Shown here one piece after another: positions 32,557-45,390 of a DNA stretch of 64,000 nt. Under the pieces are notes generated by a model, which was not told where the DNA came from, searched no databases, and saw only the letters and a program-made list of their open reading frames with translations. Each line of letters opens with the position of its first letter. Positions within the stretch are counted from its first letter, which is position 1. The DNA comes from Erigeron canadensis. Lineage: Eukaryota; Streptophyta; Magnoliopsida; Asterales; Asteraceae. The stretch is taken from the NCBI RefSeq assembly GCF_010389155.1, contig NC_057762.1, positions 10,527,513-10,591,512 of the forward strand, read 5' to 3'. A program made the translations under genes and the position numbers.

Positions 32557-35500
32557 ATGGCTTCTTCTTCTCAACAAGAAATCACTCCAACATATCTCAT
32601 CTTTGAGAAATATGATCCAGAAGGGATCCCCTCCTCTAATCTTGTTTCATTCCAGGCCTCTAAACTCATTATTAAGGCCAACAACTATCTTGGTTCTCCT
32701 AGTATCCCAGAAAATGTAGAGGGATACTTCTCCATGTTAGACTTCATCAAAGGGTGTGACGTCAGAAGGACGATTTACAGAGATCCTGAGGAAATGCCTC
32801 TTCATCTCTTAAGAGAGTTTTGGTGGACTTGTGATTATGACAAGGTCAATGATGTCATCACTGGATCGGTGATGAAGGGGGAACACAAAATATCTATTAC
32901 TGTTGATTCGTTGAGGCATGCTCTTCGTCTTCCTCAACAATCTGTTGAGCGTCCGTTTGTTGGTTTGGTATCCACCCAAGTATGGAAGGAATGGCTGGCT
33001 ACCATTGGATATGGCACCAATGTTGAACCTGTGCAAGCTGTGCACAGCAACCCCCAAAAGAAGTTCTTACCAGGGGTGTGGAGGTTGCTTTTCACTCATG
33101 TAATACAATGTCTTGGTGGAAATAGTGGATCATTTGATCAAGCCACTACTGGTCAGATGCAGATGATATATGCACTGGCAAATGGTCGATTCCTTGACTT
33201 TGCTAGTGTCATTTTTGAAGATCTTAAAGGGAAAGTAACCATCAAGAATAGATCAAGTTCAGTGCCATTTGCAAGATTTCTCTCACTGATCTTTAAACAG
33301 GAATTAAAGGAGAAGTACATGCCTCCTGGTGCTCAATACATGTTGTCTCCCATAATTGCCAATACTGTATATAAGACTCCAGCATGTGATCCAGAACAAT
33401 TTGAAGCAAGATTCGCTGAGCTTACTCCAGCAATGAATCAGGTACTGATCACTGTATTTCCTGAACAATATGCACCAAACCCCTCTGGAGCTGGTGTGCT
33501 GGTAATCCCCCCAGCAGCCTCCAAAGCTCACAAGAGACCCAAAAAATTAAGGAAATTAAAAATTCTTTTCTTCTTCCACTTCACATCCTGCTGCTGTCCC
33601 AACACAGCAGCAGCGAGTACCAAAGGGTCCAACCACTAAGGTTAGGAAGTCCTCACGGCCCAAGGACATTAGAAACCCAGCTAGCCCATCAGCAGTCTCC
33701 CAACAGACTGCTGACAAAAATATGGGAAACCGTCAGCAGCTACCTCAAACTTCTGTAGGCGAGGTTGGTGTAGAACATGGGTCACCCCAGCCCACTAGAG
33801 TTGAGTCAACCACTACTATAATTCCCCCTTCTTCTCAACCTTTTGAGTCGCTGACAGCAGCCAGATCACAGGTGTTGCTAGAGTCAGCAAATTCTACAGC
33901 GGATGATGAGTTCGTGCGACAACACACTGACTCTGAGGCACCCGGTTCCCCTGACCCTTTAAATTTTTCAGTTAAAGCAAGAGTTGGTATTCAGGATGTT
34001 GAGAATGTGGTGGTGGGATCTGGTGCTGATGAGGTCTCAAACGAACAAGAAAATGTGCTTACTGAAGGTGCTGGAGATGAATTGGTCGGTAATGTTGTGG
34101 AAAGTGGTGGTTTTGATGTTGGTGACGATGTTGAGTTTGATGACGAAGAGAGTGATTTAGAGTTTGATGATTTTATGGTTGAGGATTTCCAGCTGGATTT
34201 CTCCACCCAGGCTGATGTACAAGTTAGTGATATGGAGGAGGATGCTGATAAGGAAACTGCTACTCATGATAATGCAGCAGTCACTGAAAATCTTGAAAAT
34301 GTTGCTGCTGACACTCGCACTGAAATTGTTGATATAGCAGAACAAGCAGCCACTTCTGAACAAGTAGATGTACAAGCACTGGGCATGCCCTCTTTTGGCA
34401 TGCCTTCTTCGTTCTCTAGTGCTTTTGGATGTACCTCTGGCAAGCCTGCTGATGTTCCATTAACTGCCAAAGAATTGGGACTTTCCTTCAATACCAAATC
34501 TACTGACAGGCTTGCCAGAATAGAAGAAAACTTAAATGATCTCACCAAGGCTTCTTCTATTGCAATTAAATTGAAAGATGTTGAAGACGATGCCTTGGTG
34601 AATACATTAAAAAGCTGGTACATCATGCAGAAAAAAAACTCTGCCAGCATCGATAAGATCTAAGACAAATCTATCTCCATGGCTGCTGATCAAACAAAGC
34701 TACGCATATTTTCCTCCTCTATTAGAAGAGATCAGCAGGCCATCCGGGGAGTGACTCGATCGCTGTGTAGAACTGGTAATGCCACCAGAATGCTTGTAAA
34801 GAAGGCATCCTCTAGCAGTAAAGCTGCTGCTGCTGCTAAGGTTAAGAAACTTGCTGACCTGGTGTCTCCCCTTATCACCCAGGTTGAGAACAATTCTAAA
34901 GGCAATCAGTGCCTTGGAAACACAATTGGCCAGTCTTCCTCCTCCTCAAGTCTCGTTCACTGAGGAAGATCGTAAGTGCCAATAGAAGCTAGAGGCCGAA
35001 GTTGGGGAAATTAAGAACTTGCTCACACAACTTCTCAACAAGAAAGATGCCCCGACAGCAACTGTGGAGGTTGTTATTAATAATACAACCTCCAAGGGGG
35101 AGAAAGCTGATGCTGTCATCTTGGATCTTGTCTCTGAAGCAGTAAAAAAGGCAGTGGGTAATATGTTTGAAGAAACTGCTGACAAGGTCCTTGATGAAGA
35201 TGATAATAATGCTACAGCCACTGAAACAACAAATGAAGAAAAAGCATTAGTGGTTGTAGAAGGAACAAGTCCCCCTGCTGAAGCTGAGGGGGAGACAGGT
35301 GCAAATACTAAGGGGGAGCAGTCATTGGCTATTAGTGATGCTCCTCAGGATCAAAACGTGCTTAATGAAAAAGAGGAAGCAAGTCCTCAAACATTAAAAG
35401 CAAGATGGGAAGCCGCTCGCATTCAAGAAATGGAGACGGATAGATCCAGAGAGATGCTCCATATCTTTCATCCTCGCTATGTTGCAAATGCTCAAGTTAC

Positions 35501-36616
35501 TCAGATAACTGAAGCTGGAAGGCAGCAGCTTGTAGAGGCAGGCATTCTCAGCAGACCATCTTCCTCACTCACTGCTCAAAACGTATCCATCACTTCCCCG
35601 GCAGGCAATCAATTTCAGGTGATTGATCTTCTCTCTCTTACTGCCGAGGGAAAAACTCAAGAAGAGGCACTGGAGGAGCTTGACAGAATAAAGTTGAACC
35701 AGGAAAATGAAAGGAAAAATATGCAGTTCATTTCCCAATTAGCCCTCTTCGAGAAGGATCAGATGGATGCTGAACAGAAGATGATGCTGACTACTGGTGG
35801 GCCTCAAGCTCTCTATAGACAAAAACAAGCTGATGTAAAGCAACGATTGAAAGAGAAAAGTTTGAGAGCGAGAAGGCCAAGTGGATAAAGATCATGAATG
35901 ATCGAAAGAGGAAGGAAAGAATAACTGCTGCTGAAGTTCACAAAGCAGCTTTGGGAACCAAATCAAATCTGAAGTTCGTAAGGGAAGGAGACACTGCGCC
36001 AACAAGAATTGAAGATGTGAAGATCACCAACCTTGGAGAGTCAGAATGGTTTGAAATTTATATGCTGATAAAGAACAAAAAGGCTGCCAGTTATGTACAC
36101 CTTCAGAAGATGCTGAAAGGATATTTTGATAAAGCTCTGAAGTTTGAAACAAAGTTTAAGGCAGACCTCCCATTGCTGAGAGTTGTCTTTGGGACCCCAG
36201 CAGCTGTTACCTTGTCAGCAGGCAAGCGTGTACCTAAAAGGAAGCATGCTGAAAGACTCTTGCTTGCTGATCTTCCTCGTATCCCTACTGATGCTAGTCT
36301 GAACCTGAAGCTACCTCCCAGAGCCTTCTTTGAAGAAGGATGAGTTCTTGAACAACCTGCTGGCATCTTCTTCAACAACTTTCAAAATGATGAACTCTTC
36401 TTCCGCATTGCTGAAATGGAAAAGGCATCCATTGGATTTCTGATTGGCCTCAGGAAAAGGTTTGTCAAAGTGTCGAGTGCCAGATCGGTCATCAGCATGA
36501 TAGATGAGGAGCTGACTAAGCCTCATAGAAGAGATGATCCGGTGCTGAGGATAGCCAAGCAAGAAAAAGCTTTTGAAATAGAAGCAGCAATGGCCTCAAA
36601 TATCTTTAATATTTAA
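32557..36616 (+). pseudogene. Accessory (env-position) ORF of the copia element, ~1,350 codons, decayed
   Basis: I start at Met-Ala-Ser (32557) because of its start context; a Met at 32524 is possible. The frame runs open to ~33550, then shifts three times (near 33550, 34920, 35850), with stops near 34661, 34984 and 36341. N-terminal ~300 residues: globular, with PEEMPLHLLREFWWTCDY, FLPGVWRLLFTHVIQCL and YALANGRFLDFASVIFEDL. It resembles proteins of unknown function from composite-family copia elements and perhaps Pfam's 'putative plant transposon protein' family (from memory). Middle: Gln/Ser/Pro-rich, then strongly acidic (34120-34260) with predicted coiled coils (34500-34650, 34980-35040). 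C-terminal: charged helices (ARWEAARIQEMETDRSREML; 35390 on) and a conserved-looking segment at 35960-36340. No signal peptide, membrane segment or enzyme motif was seen. Function unknown. Confidence 0.75.
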
Positions 36617-36719
36617 TGTATATTGCTTGTAACATTTTTTTTAATGTGAAATAAAGACATTTTTCTCTTCCCTCATTTGTATGTCTTAAGTACTGTTCAT
36701 TCAGCAAGTCTCCTCAGCA

Positions 36720-36732
36720 AATAGGGGGAGAT
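36720..36732 (+). other. Polypurine tract
   Basis: AATAGGGGGAGAT directly before the 3' LTR, the primer for plus-strand synthesis. Confidence 0.9.
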
Positions 36733-37389
36733 TGTTAAGTCTGGGATTCGCTGAAGAAGACTTGCTCGCTAACGTGTGTCGTCAGCAAGTATTCAGCAAG
36801 TCATCAGCAGGTAAAGTGACCTCTTCATCAAGTTGAATGCTCCAACATGTTGGTCATGGCGGGAAGAATTCAAATCAAATGAAGACAAGAAGTCACATGG
36901 TGGTTAACCAACTGTAATTTGCCTTGAATGGCAAAGGTACATGTTGGGACCAAAGCAAGGGTTCTCTCTCTCATACCCGATTTGGTAAAGAAGACATAGG
37001 CACATGATTCAAGTACCATGAGCCAATGGGATGTCGACAACCACCATCAAGTCACCATCAAAGAAGGCTGTGTTGCCCTAATCCTTCTCTATAAAAGACA
37101 ACACAGCCGCATTGTATCAAGTGTGTTAGTCACCTTGAAAGTGTGTATCACTTGTAATTGTTCAAGTTTTTAGTGTGTCTAGACTTAGCAATTACCTATG
37201 TTCTTTTGTATTCTTGTAAGTCAAGTGTGTAAGATCAACCATGTATTCATCGTTTAATTAATGATACATATGATTATCCTTGCATTGATTTATTATAATT
37301 GAACTTGTTATTGTTCTTGTTATTTACCTGCTTATTTACTTTCTTGTATAATTTAAATATAACATAAGTTGTGCATTCGTGGACCATCA
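36733..37389 (+). repeat. 3' LTR of the 13-kb copia element
   Basis: Same 657-bp length as the 5' LTR with about 20 substitutions. The TATA-enclosing inverted repeat is kept with a 10-bp stem (37066-37075, 37099-37108). Confidence 0.96.
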
Positions 37390-37394
37390 CTTTA

Positions 37395-39447
37395 CATTAA
37401 CATCGATATTTTTTTGCATATACTAACTTTTATATATATAATGTTATAAAACTCGTGTAATATACGGACATAAAATCTAACTACCTGTAAAAGAAACTTA
37501 ACACCGAATGAAATTATATGGGAATTATATATTGAAAGAGTTTCGTTGGGTCCATGTGATATTTAGAAGGGTCGAGCGGTATCAACCGGGGGAAGCTTGT
37601 TCGTTAAAATTCTTTAGAAGCGTGACGGAGTAAGGAGGTTTTTGCCTGAGAAAAAGAAATCATTTCAGGATTTTCATATTATCTAACAGTATTAATTATA
37701 GGATGACAAGTTAGAAGTGTTTTTCGATTATTTATCGCGGTTTTCTGGATCTCCATGATTTTACAACTTACAAATTATAAAAGCATGTACGTGTCAACAT
37801 TTAATTAAACATGAGAGGTCATGCATCCAGATTATATCATCATACATTATATAATATTATTTTAATTAATATATACTTCAATAACGTTGAGATCTCAAAA
37901 TCAATATTATTTTAGAATGAAATATCTCGAATTTAGTGTTTTAGATATGTACAGATTATTTTACAGTAGATACTAAATATTATGATGTAATTATTATAAC
38001 CGATATAAAATGTTTTCGTTGATGTCTTGGCGTGAACATTAAAGTTAGCTTGTTGACTGCCTGTTTAGAATTTATTTATTTATTTATTTATTAACTTAAT
38101 GAGTAGATATAACTTCTTTTTGGGTTTATTTTTAATTATAGCATTATTTTTAGGGTGATACGTTTTAGTCTTTCACATTTTAACTACTAGATGAGTGTTC
38201 GTGCGTTGCAGTGATACTATTTAAAAAACGATAGTTAAGTGTGATGATGATGAATTCGGAAGGCGATAGTCAGGGTGTCGGTGATGATGGACACTGTCAC
38301 ACTGAAAAGTGGTAGTATGAAATAAAGTGAGTCAAAGAAGTAGTGTGAAATAAACGTGTGTTACTTATTTTATCGTTAGGGGTAATTTAGGTATATTTTA
38401 AAAAATGCTTAAATTCTTTAACCTTATTCTGTTTATAAGGATTTATAGATTAAATTCTTTAACACTTTAAATTTAACTCATAAAGTTTTATGTTTGATAA
38501 TTAATGGTACTTAACTTTAGCCTTTTTTATTTTTACCAAAGTTTCTAATTTTTATCTTTCAAGATACTTTATAATTTTTTGTTTCGTCATTGATAATTTA
38601 TATATTAAGATTTACGTATTGTTTAAGCATGTACTTTTTTTTAATAGGTAACAGTTGATATGTTAAAATTAATAACCCGGATTCAAATCTGTGTTCGATC
38701 GTTATCCTCGGCCAACGGCTGGGTATAACACTAGTTAGTATATATTCTAAATCCGTACAATGGTATTCGCGCCCGATGCAGTATAAAAATTTCCTACGGA
38801 TCTATCCTTCACTCTAGATTCAATCTTTCATATCTAAATTAGTAAATTCAGTCCTCAAATGGTCATATATATTTTTAAATTCTTTACTTACTCGTATTAG
38901 TTATTATCGGGTTACGTGCAACTATTTTCTACGGAGTAGTTCTTTTCTTATTATCGCATCAATCATACACATGGACTACTTTTTATTATTTTTTCTCAAT
39001 ATCGTTAATTAACCGTAAATGAACAATGAAGATTAAGAAATGAAATAGGTTGGTCTAGTGCTACGAGCCTACGAGTCAATCTAAATAAGTTCAAGTTCAA
39101 ACTTCTAATGACATCTACTCCTTCCATCCCATTTAAATATTATATTTTAACGTTTGAAATTCATAATTTTTAAATTTTAACTATAAATATTTTCATTATA
39201 TTTTATAATAGTTAGATAAAATTTATATTAATAAAAAATATATTAAAGACTCAATCTATTCTATATAACTTAAATTAAATGATATAAACACAAATAAAAT
39301 TATTTACAGTCAAACTTGAAAAAAAATCCTAAAATTATCAAACTTAGACAATAAAATGAGATGAATAGAGTAAAAGTTATTTATATGTTTTATATTAGTT
39401 TTTCTCTAGATCCAATCTTCTAATGGCCATATATCTTTTTGTAAAAT
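37395..39447. other. No gene seen; intergenic
   Basis: AT-rich. A short TTTATTTATTTATTTATT run occurs near 38072. GTTCGTGCGTTGCAGTG near 38190 recalls the GC-rich end of the ~440-bp repeats, so another degraded copy may be present. Confidence 0.35.
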
Positions 39448-39850
39448 CTATATTATATTATAAAACAAATTCACTTTTCAACTTTCAACATTCAATTTCA
39501 ACAATATACACATATTTAATGCATGATGTACCATACTTTAATGTATACAACTTTCCCTTTACTCCAGAAATTATTTTATTACTTTAATTCTTTCAAAATC
39601 TTTTCTCTCAAAAACCGTACATCGATAAATTATAAAAATTATATGGGTGTTCTTAAAATTTCATGCTCTTTCATTAGAGATGTCATTCGATATACTTTCG
39701 ACGAATTTTTAAATCCGAGGGTTGAGCCCGTACGACTAAGACATTTGGTTATGACACTCTATGACATATAATCTCTTATGACCTATCACACTTTATGGCC
39801 CATCACCCTCATCATTTTACCGCCGCAATGCGCGGGTACTTGCTCTCGTT
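39448..39850 (+). mobile_element. ~440-bp interspersed repeat, copy A
   Basis: Starts TCTATATTATATTATAAAAC and ends CCGCAATGCGCGGGTACTTG. Shares long identical words with the copies at 44917, 63039 and 63468 (GGGTGTTCTTAAAATTTCAT, AGAGATGTCATTCGATATAC). The AT-rich start and short GC-rich hairpin near the end suggest a non-autonomous Helitron, but the last bases are not CTRR. Non-coding. Confidence 0.7.
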
Positions 39851-40293
39851 CTTTAATTACAAGTTATTTGCGATTTGCTGTCAACTAATTTTTGATCATT
39901 TTTTTATTATAATAACACGGGGAACAATTTAGTATTTTATTAGCATGATACTTGTATAATACGACGGTAGTTGTGGATTCCATATGTGTTTCGTACGCGA
40001 AAAAATTTCCATGGAGTTTTAGAAACATGTACGACTAACTGTTTTGAGTTTCGGTGCATCATAGCTTATACTTGAATTTGCAGCCCAAGTCCATCAAATT
40101 AAACATTTGTCAACTTTTATTTAATCGATAGCTTCCATAATTTTCTCGTTTTTTCAGTTACATTTTACATTTTTTTACTTTACACTAGAGGTGCAACAAG
40201 CGGTTAACTGATTTCAGTTATTAATTTTAATAAGGGTTAAGTCACTAGATGAACAATGTACTTTCCCTTATTTACATGGTTGCCCATTGAACT
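39851..40293. other. No gene seen; intergenic
   Basis: AT-rich spacer; nothing recognised. Confidence 0.35.
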
Positions 40294-42185
40294 TGTAACA
40301 TCCAAATATTTTTAAGGTAAAGAAATTAATCCATTTTTATAGTTTTGACATTAAATTAATTTTTTAGTATTTTATTTTTGGTTAAGGAATTAATTTAGTT
40401 GGAACTTTAGCGGATAGCGGATATTTTTCTCACCAAAATTTAGATAAGGCGTGGCAACCCCATAGAGTGCCAGCCATTATTCTAAGCTAGTACTCACCAT
40501 TCCATTAACATACTTCTTATTTCTTGAATCTTCTTGACTAATTCCACCCTTTATCTCAAAAATCAATCTCTTAATCAATCAAACAACTCTCCCAGTGAAT
40601 TAATAATAATAATCATATTAGAAATTGAAGGCTTGTGTGGTGGAGGTGGTGGCCGAAATTTAGAAGGAAGAAAGGGGAAGGAATTGTAATTGAAAACCTT
40701 AATCTTTTATCTTCCATTATCGAGGTATTGATTTTCTTAACCTAGTTTTAAGCTTCTTTTTTTATATTTTATTATTATTTTTTTAATTGAATTAGGGTTC
40801 TTGAGACATCAAAATTGGGGATTTTGTTAAAAATTGAATTTTTATATAGTTTTTTCCTACATTCTTATTCATTTAAGTTTATTATTGAGTTGCTTAATGT
40901 ATTTATCTAAGAATAAAAAAGTTGGCATGAAAACTATTGATTTTGAGAAAAGGGTGATTATCACTAGTTAGACTAATGATGATAAAAGTGGATGATGATG
41001 ATGAATTGTTTTTACTAAGCAAGTGTTGGATGAAAAGCAACTCAAGGATAAAGTGTGATGATTTTGAGTTAGGAATGCTAGCGAATGTAAAGAATGACTA
41101 AGTTGAGTTAGTCAAGATCGTGAATGTTAGATTATATGCATATTTTGATGTGATTATACGTTGAAAGCTTGTAATATGTGCATTGACATTGTATCAAGTT
41201 GTTGTTCGAGCCACGGAGGAGGTGAGTATATTTGCATACCTTTATGTATATGTTGAGTCAATTTTCCATATGATGATGGATTTCATGTATGAAAATCGAT
41301 TTGGCGTTAAAGCCCATGTTGGATATTGTGATAAATGAGACCTAAGAATCTCTTGATATGTGATTTATGGGGCCTAAGAACCCCTTGTGTATGAGGCCTA
41401 AGAACCTCTTGTGAATGGGGGGCCTAAGAATCCGAAGTATGTGATATTGATTGTATTGATTTGCTTATATGGATCCATGTATAGTGTTAAAGTACAAATG
41501 TGAGTATGTAAGTATGGCAGGACGGTGTCATAGGTTACATATAATAGTCTTTTGTGCGTTGCTCTCCTTCATGTTCATAAATGTATGCAAGTATATTCAC
41601 TAAGCATTAGCTTATCCTTTTAGCTTTTTACCACTTTATAGGTGGTTCCGGAAGAAGGAACAAGTATTGGTGATTTGAAGTTAGTAGAAGAAAGGCTGGT
41701 TAGAAGACTTGGAGGTATTGTCCATTCATAAAAGAATGGATCTTTTGTTTAGACACTTAGTTATCCTACCTCATAGAGCTCATGATGCACTTGGTCTTTT
41801 TCGTAAAGTAATTTGTTGGTAGAATTATGCAAATATAAAGCATGTAAGGTTTTATGGTCATAATCATGTTATTGACTTGAAAAGTGTCATAGTGGGTAAT
41901 GCGACCCGTGTGGTCGTTTTAATGTAAATTTTAATGGTTAAGGTTTTGGATGCATCCATTACGTTGTAATATGTAATTTTACTCTTTTTAGTGTTTTGGT
42001 TTGAGCATTTGAGCTTTGGAAAGAGTTTGAATCAAATTTGAGTCAAAATGTTTTTCTGCAGACCTGACAGTAAATTTATGGCCTAGGACCATAAATTTAC
42101 GGTCCTTGTATTTTTGAGTTACTTTGTTTCAGAGAAGAAAAAAAATTCGGGAGCAAATTACGGCTCATTTTTACGGCTAGTTATA
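40294..42185 (+). mobile_element. Truncated LTR-like sequence
   Basis: Begins TGTAACATCCAAA, as many plant gypsy LTRs do. Contains a GGTGGAGGTGGTGGCCGAAA leader-like stretch, GTTCGAGCCACGGAGGAGG, four GGCCTAAGAA-type units (41340-41435) and TTTACGGTCC words near the end. No TTACA terminus or target duplication is present, because homology stops where a copia fragment begins. No coding domain found. I read it as most of a gypsy LTR cut at its 3' side; this is inference from composition and layout. Confidence 0.45.
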
Positions 42186-42611
42186 ATTTGAGCCATACTT
42201 TGTCATAGGTTTCCTTTAATTCTTTCCAAACAAGACTAGCTCTTCCACTAAAAATTTGCCCTAAATAGAGTTCAGAATCTAAGACAAAACAACAGCATTG
42301 CATCTATCCCATTGTTTACCTAGTACTTCATCAGTATTAGATCTTATACAAGTACCATCAACAAATCCAATTTTATTTTTTGCTTCTAAAACCAAAATCA
42401 TAGCACAACTCCAGATTTGATAATTTTTAGTACGTTTAAGGTTAATAGACACAATAGACAGAGTTGAAGAATCATTAGGATGCAAATGTAGAGGACTACT
42501 CAAATCCAGTTTACTTATTTTAGTAATATTATTATCACTTATTTCAGATTCTTCATATTCATATTCATATTCATAACCATGATTAACATTATCATCATCC
42601 ATTGTATACAA
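42186..42611 (-). pseudogene. Copia Gag N-terminal fragment
   Basis: A 110-residue frame (42611-42279) with repeated YEYEYE, then SSPLHLHPNDSSTLSIV, NLKRTKNYQIWSCAM and EVLGKQWDRCNAVVLS, which is the standard start of one class of plant copia Gag. After the stop the homology continues to about 42186 (LVEELVWKELKETYDKV). No zinc knuckle or pol remains. Confidence 0.85.
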
Positions 42612-43234
42612 TTAAATCACACAGCAATTAATCTCAATTTGCAAAGCAAGTAACACTTAGAATCAATCAATAAGAACAAACAACTAAACAATTAATCTCA
42701 ATTTAACAATCACACAAGTAGAACAAAAAAATATATATATATATATATTTGAAAATAAAACTTATCCTCCCAAAGGTGTCAGGGACAGGATTTCTTGCCT
42801 TTCAAAAGATAGGTTAAGTTTAACACCAATGTTTTGAATGAGAATAAGATAGAAAACAGTTTTTTAATCAAAAAATAATAAAGAGATAAGGGAATAGAAG
42901 ACAAACAGTGCTATCGGATGAAATAAAGGAACAACTCTATTATTCAATCGATTCACTTAGTCGATGAATAATAGAATCAAGAAGAAGAGCCAAACTTATT
43001 CAATTGATTCTCTTAGTTGATGAACAATGGAAACCCAAACCCTAATTTGAAGAAATTAGGATTTCCTGAAACAATCGAATCTAGAAATCGTAACGGTGAT
43101 CAAAGGATCATACGCCGTTAACAATACCAGATCAAAGAGCAAAATCCCCAAATATAATGAAACCCTAAATCGGAGATCTAGAATCATAGTTATTATTATT
43201 TATCAAAATTAATTCGATTATTCTTCTGACACCA

Positions 43235-43694
43235 TGAACAAAAACTAAATCTATGAATTAATCATCAATTAAATCACCAAATAAACAGAAATAATAATCA
43301 ATCTAAATTGATTATATTATCCAATCACCAAATATCCACCACTGTTATTCAGGTATGGATTTACTTAACTACAATATTGAGTGTTCTATTACAATTTCAA
43401 TTGTAAACTAAGAAGATGAATCGAATAAAACGAAAGAGAGAAACAGAAAATATAGATGCAAAATAATATGATTGATACTTAACCCTAAACCGGGTTATAA
43501 CCATCTATATATACTCAATGACTTTCAAAAAAGTCATAAGCAACCCTTGTATTTTTCTCTTTCCTTCATGTACAGCTTCAGTCTTTGAAAGTAAAATAAC
43601 TTGCATTTGCAGTCCAGAAATCTTTAAGTACTTCCAGCAATGTATAACCTGAAATAACTAATCATACAATAAGCTATACATCATAAAAATAACA
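43235..43694 (-). repeat. 5' LTR of the truncated copia element
   Basis: 460 bp, TG/CA-bounded next to the primer site, with a minus-strand TATATATAGATGG promoter-like element near 43507-43519. The second LTR is absent. Confidence 0.65.
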
Positions 43695-44916
43695 TTTTGA
43701 GAATAAGATTATATATTTTTCAACAAATAATTATTCATTATGTAAAAAATATACAATTTTTTTTTGGAAGCTACAACTTAGCCATCATGATGATGGAAAA
43801 AGCTCCACCAAGAAAAGCAAGTAAAAAGTACAAATACGTGTGTGGTACAGTTGTTTTGATTAACAAACCAATACATCAAAGAAACAATATAATATAATAA
43901 TAAAATAAAATAGCCATCTTACGGAAGGTGTGTTATATATTTTTCATTTTATGTTTTTATTTTAAATATGTTAAAGTAAGTTTACAAATAAAGTTCTTTA
44001 CTCCAACAATAAACGAGAATAATTACTTAATCTCGTATAAGGAAATAAGATTATTTAGCTCTTATGTATAATTTCATATACAAGACTAGCAAGAGAGATA
44101 ACTTTAAGAAATTCCCCACCATCTATCTATCTATACAATCTTAATCTTATCTTAATCTTAATATATACTATAAGATAGTTGAACTAATGACTTATTAACC
44201 AATCAAATCGTTCAATTTTCTCAAATTAACTTTCACTTATGTCATCATTTAATTTATTATATTAAAAAAATCCTAATAATCATTATCCAGATTTATTATT
44301 ATATTAATATTTATGGAAAAAAATCTCATTAATTTACACTTTTTTGTTTTCCATCAATAATTTACACTTTTTAGCCCTGAATACTTAATTTATATTTATT
44401 TTTAACTATTAATAATTTTCTTGCTTTTATATATTAGTTTTGCGTATTAAAGAGTATTAATTGTTATCAAAGAACATGAAAACAATAGTAATTGTTATCT
44501 AATTATCATAGGACATGTGATTAATAATAAACTTTTTCGTGTAATGAGCTCGCATCATGATTAAAGACATATACTTGAATGTCAATTACAGAATCACAAT
44601 ATGTTTATATTTTTAATTTTTAATTATCTTTTATAATAATATCACATTATGAATACAACTGGTTACAAATAATTTTATAATAAATGAATTATTGTAACAT
44701 GTGAATTGTGGAATTACTACGGCAAGCAATTCCATCAGTATGTCTTAACTAATAATAACAGTGACGAACCTGTGATTATTATACTACAACTTGCAAAGTA
44801 TAACACTTGGAACCATATATTTTCAAAATTATAAAGCTTTTATGACTTAAATATATGAAGATCTAATAATGATAATATCGTAAATCCAGTGTCCAATGTT
44901 GGACACGGGTCTAAAA
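43695..44916. other. No gene seen; AT-rich intergenic
   Basis: No coding similarity or clear repeat boundary was recognised. Confidence 0.4.
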
Positions 44917-45390
44917 TCTAGTTTATACTATATTATAAAGCAGATTTCTTTTAAATTTTCAACATTAAACTTAAATTTTCAATATTGATTTTAAGTACTT
45001 TTCCAAAATGTCTCTCCTATCTATTCTATATTTACATAAAATAACTATAATATCATTTTTCTCTCCCCAAATCTCAACCATTAATATTTTTTTCTCTCTC
45101 ATCCATAAATTATTTATTCATACAATTCATTCAAAATCTTTATTTCAAAAACAATATATCGATAAATTATAAAAATTGTATGGGTGTTCTTAAAATTTCA
45201 TGCTCTTTCATTAGAGATGTCATTCGATATACTTTCAACAAATTTTTAAATCCGAGAGCGGAGCCCATACGATTAAGACATTTGATTATCATACTCTATG
45301 ACATATCAACTTCTATAACCTATCACACTCTATGACCTAAGTATTACCCCCACCATCTCACTGCCGCAACGCGCGGATACTTACTCTCGT
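44917..45390 (+). mobile_element. ~440-bp interspersed repeat, copy B
   Basis: Same family and orientation as copy A: TATACTATATTATAAAGC at the start, GGGTGTTCTTAAAATTTCAT in the middle, CCGCAACGCGCGGATACTTA at the end. Confidence 0.72.

Larger units (their letters stand above)
24340..37389 (+). mobile_element. Complete 13-kb Ty1/copia element with accessory ORF
   Basis: Both LTRs are 657 bp and are flanked by the 5-bp target duplication CTTTA (24335-24339 and 37390-37394). A tRNA-Met primer site, a purine tract and the order gag, protease, integrase, reverse transcriptase, RNase H identify Ty1/copia. By hand the LTRs differ at about 20 positions with no indel, roughly 3%. That is about a million years at the substitution rate often used for grasses, a rate that may not apply here. 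The element is not autonomous: gag-pol carries stops, the RT core is deleted and RNase H is rearranged. An extra ~4-kb reading frame sits between pol and the 3' LTR, where env-like ORFs sit in Sirevirus-type elements. Confidence 0.95.
42186..43694 (-). mobile_element. Truncated copia element: 5' LTR, leader, start of gag
   Basis: Minus orientation. The 5' LTR is 43694-43235 (TGTTATTTTTATGATG ... TTTTTGTTCA). The primer site TGGTGTCAGAAG (43234-43223) is a two- to three-base variant of the tRNA-Met site. Gag starts at 42611. Everything after the first ~140 gag codons is missing at the junction near 42185. Confidence 0.8.

Noticed and set aside
34264..34650. 128-residue minus-strand frame in the accessory region
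   Set aside because: Antisense shadow of the plus-strand accessory ORF, Ser/Val-rich, no start context or domain.
32557..36616. Accessory ORF as a true viral envelope gene
   Set aside because: No signal peptide, membrane segment or furin-like site is visible; position alone is not enough.
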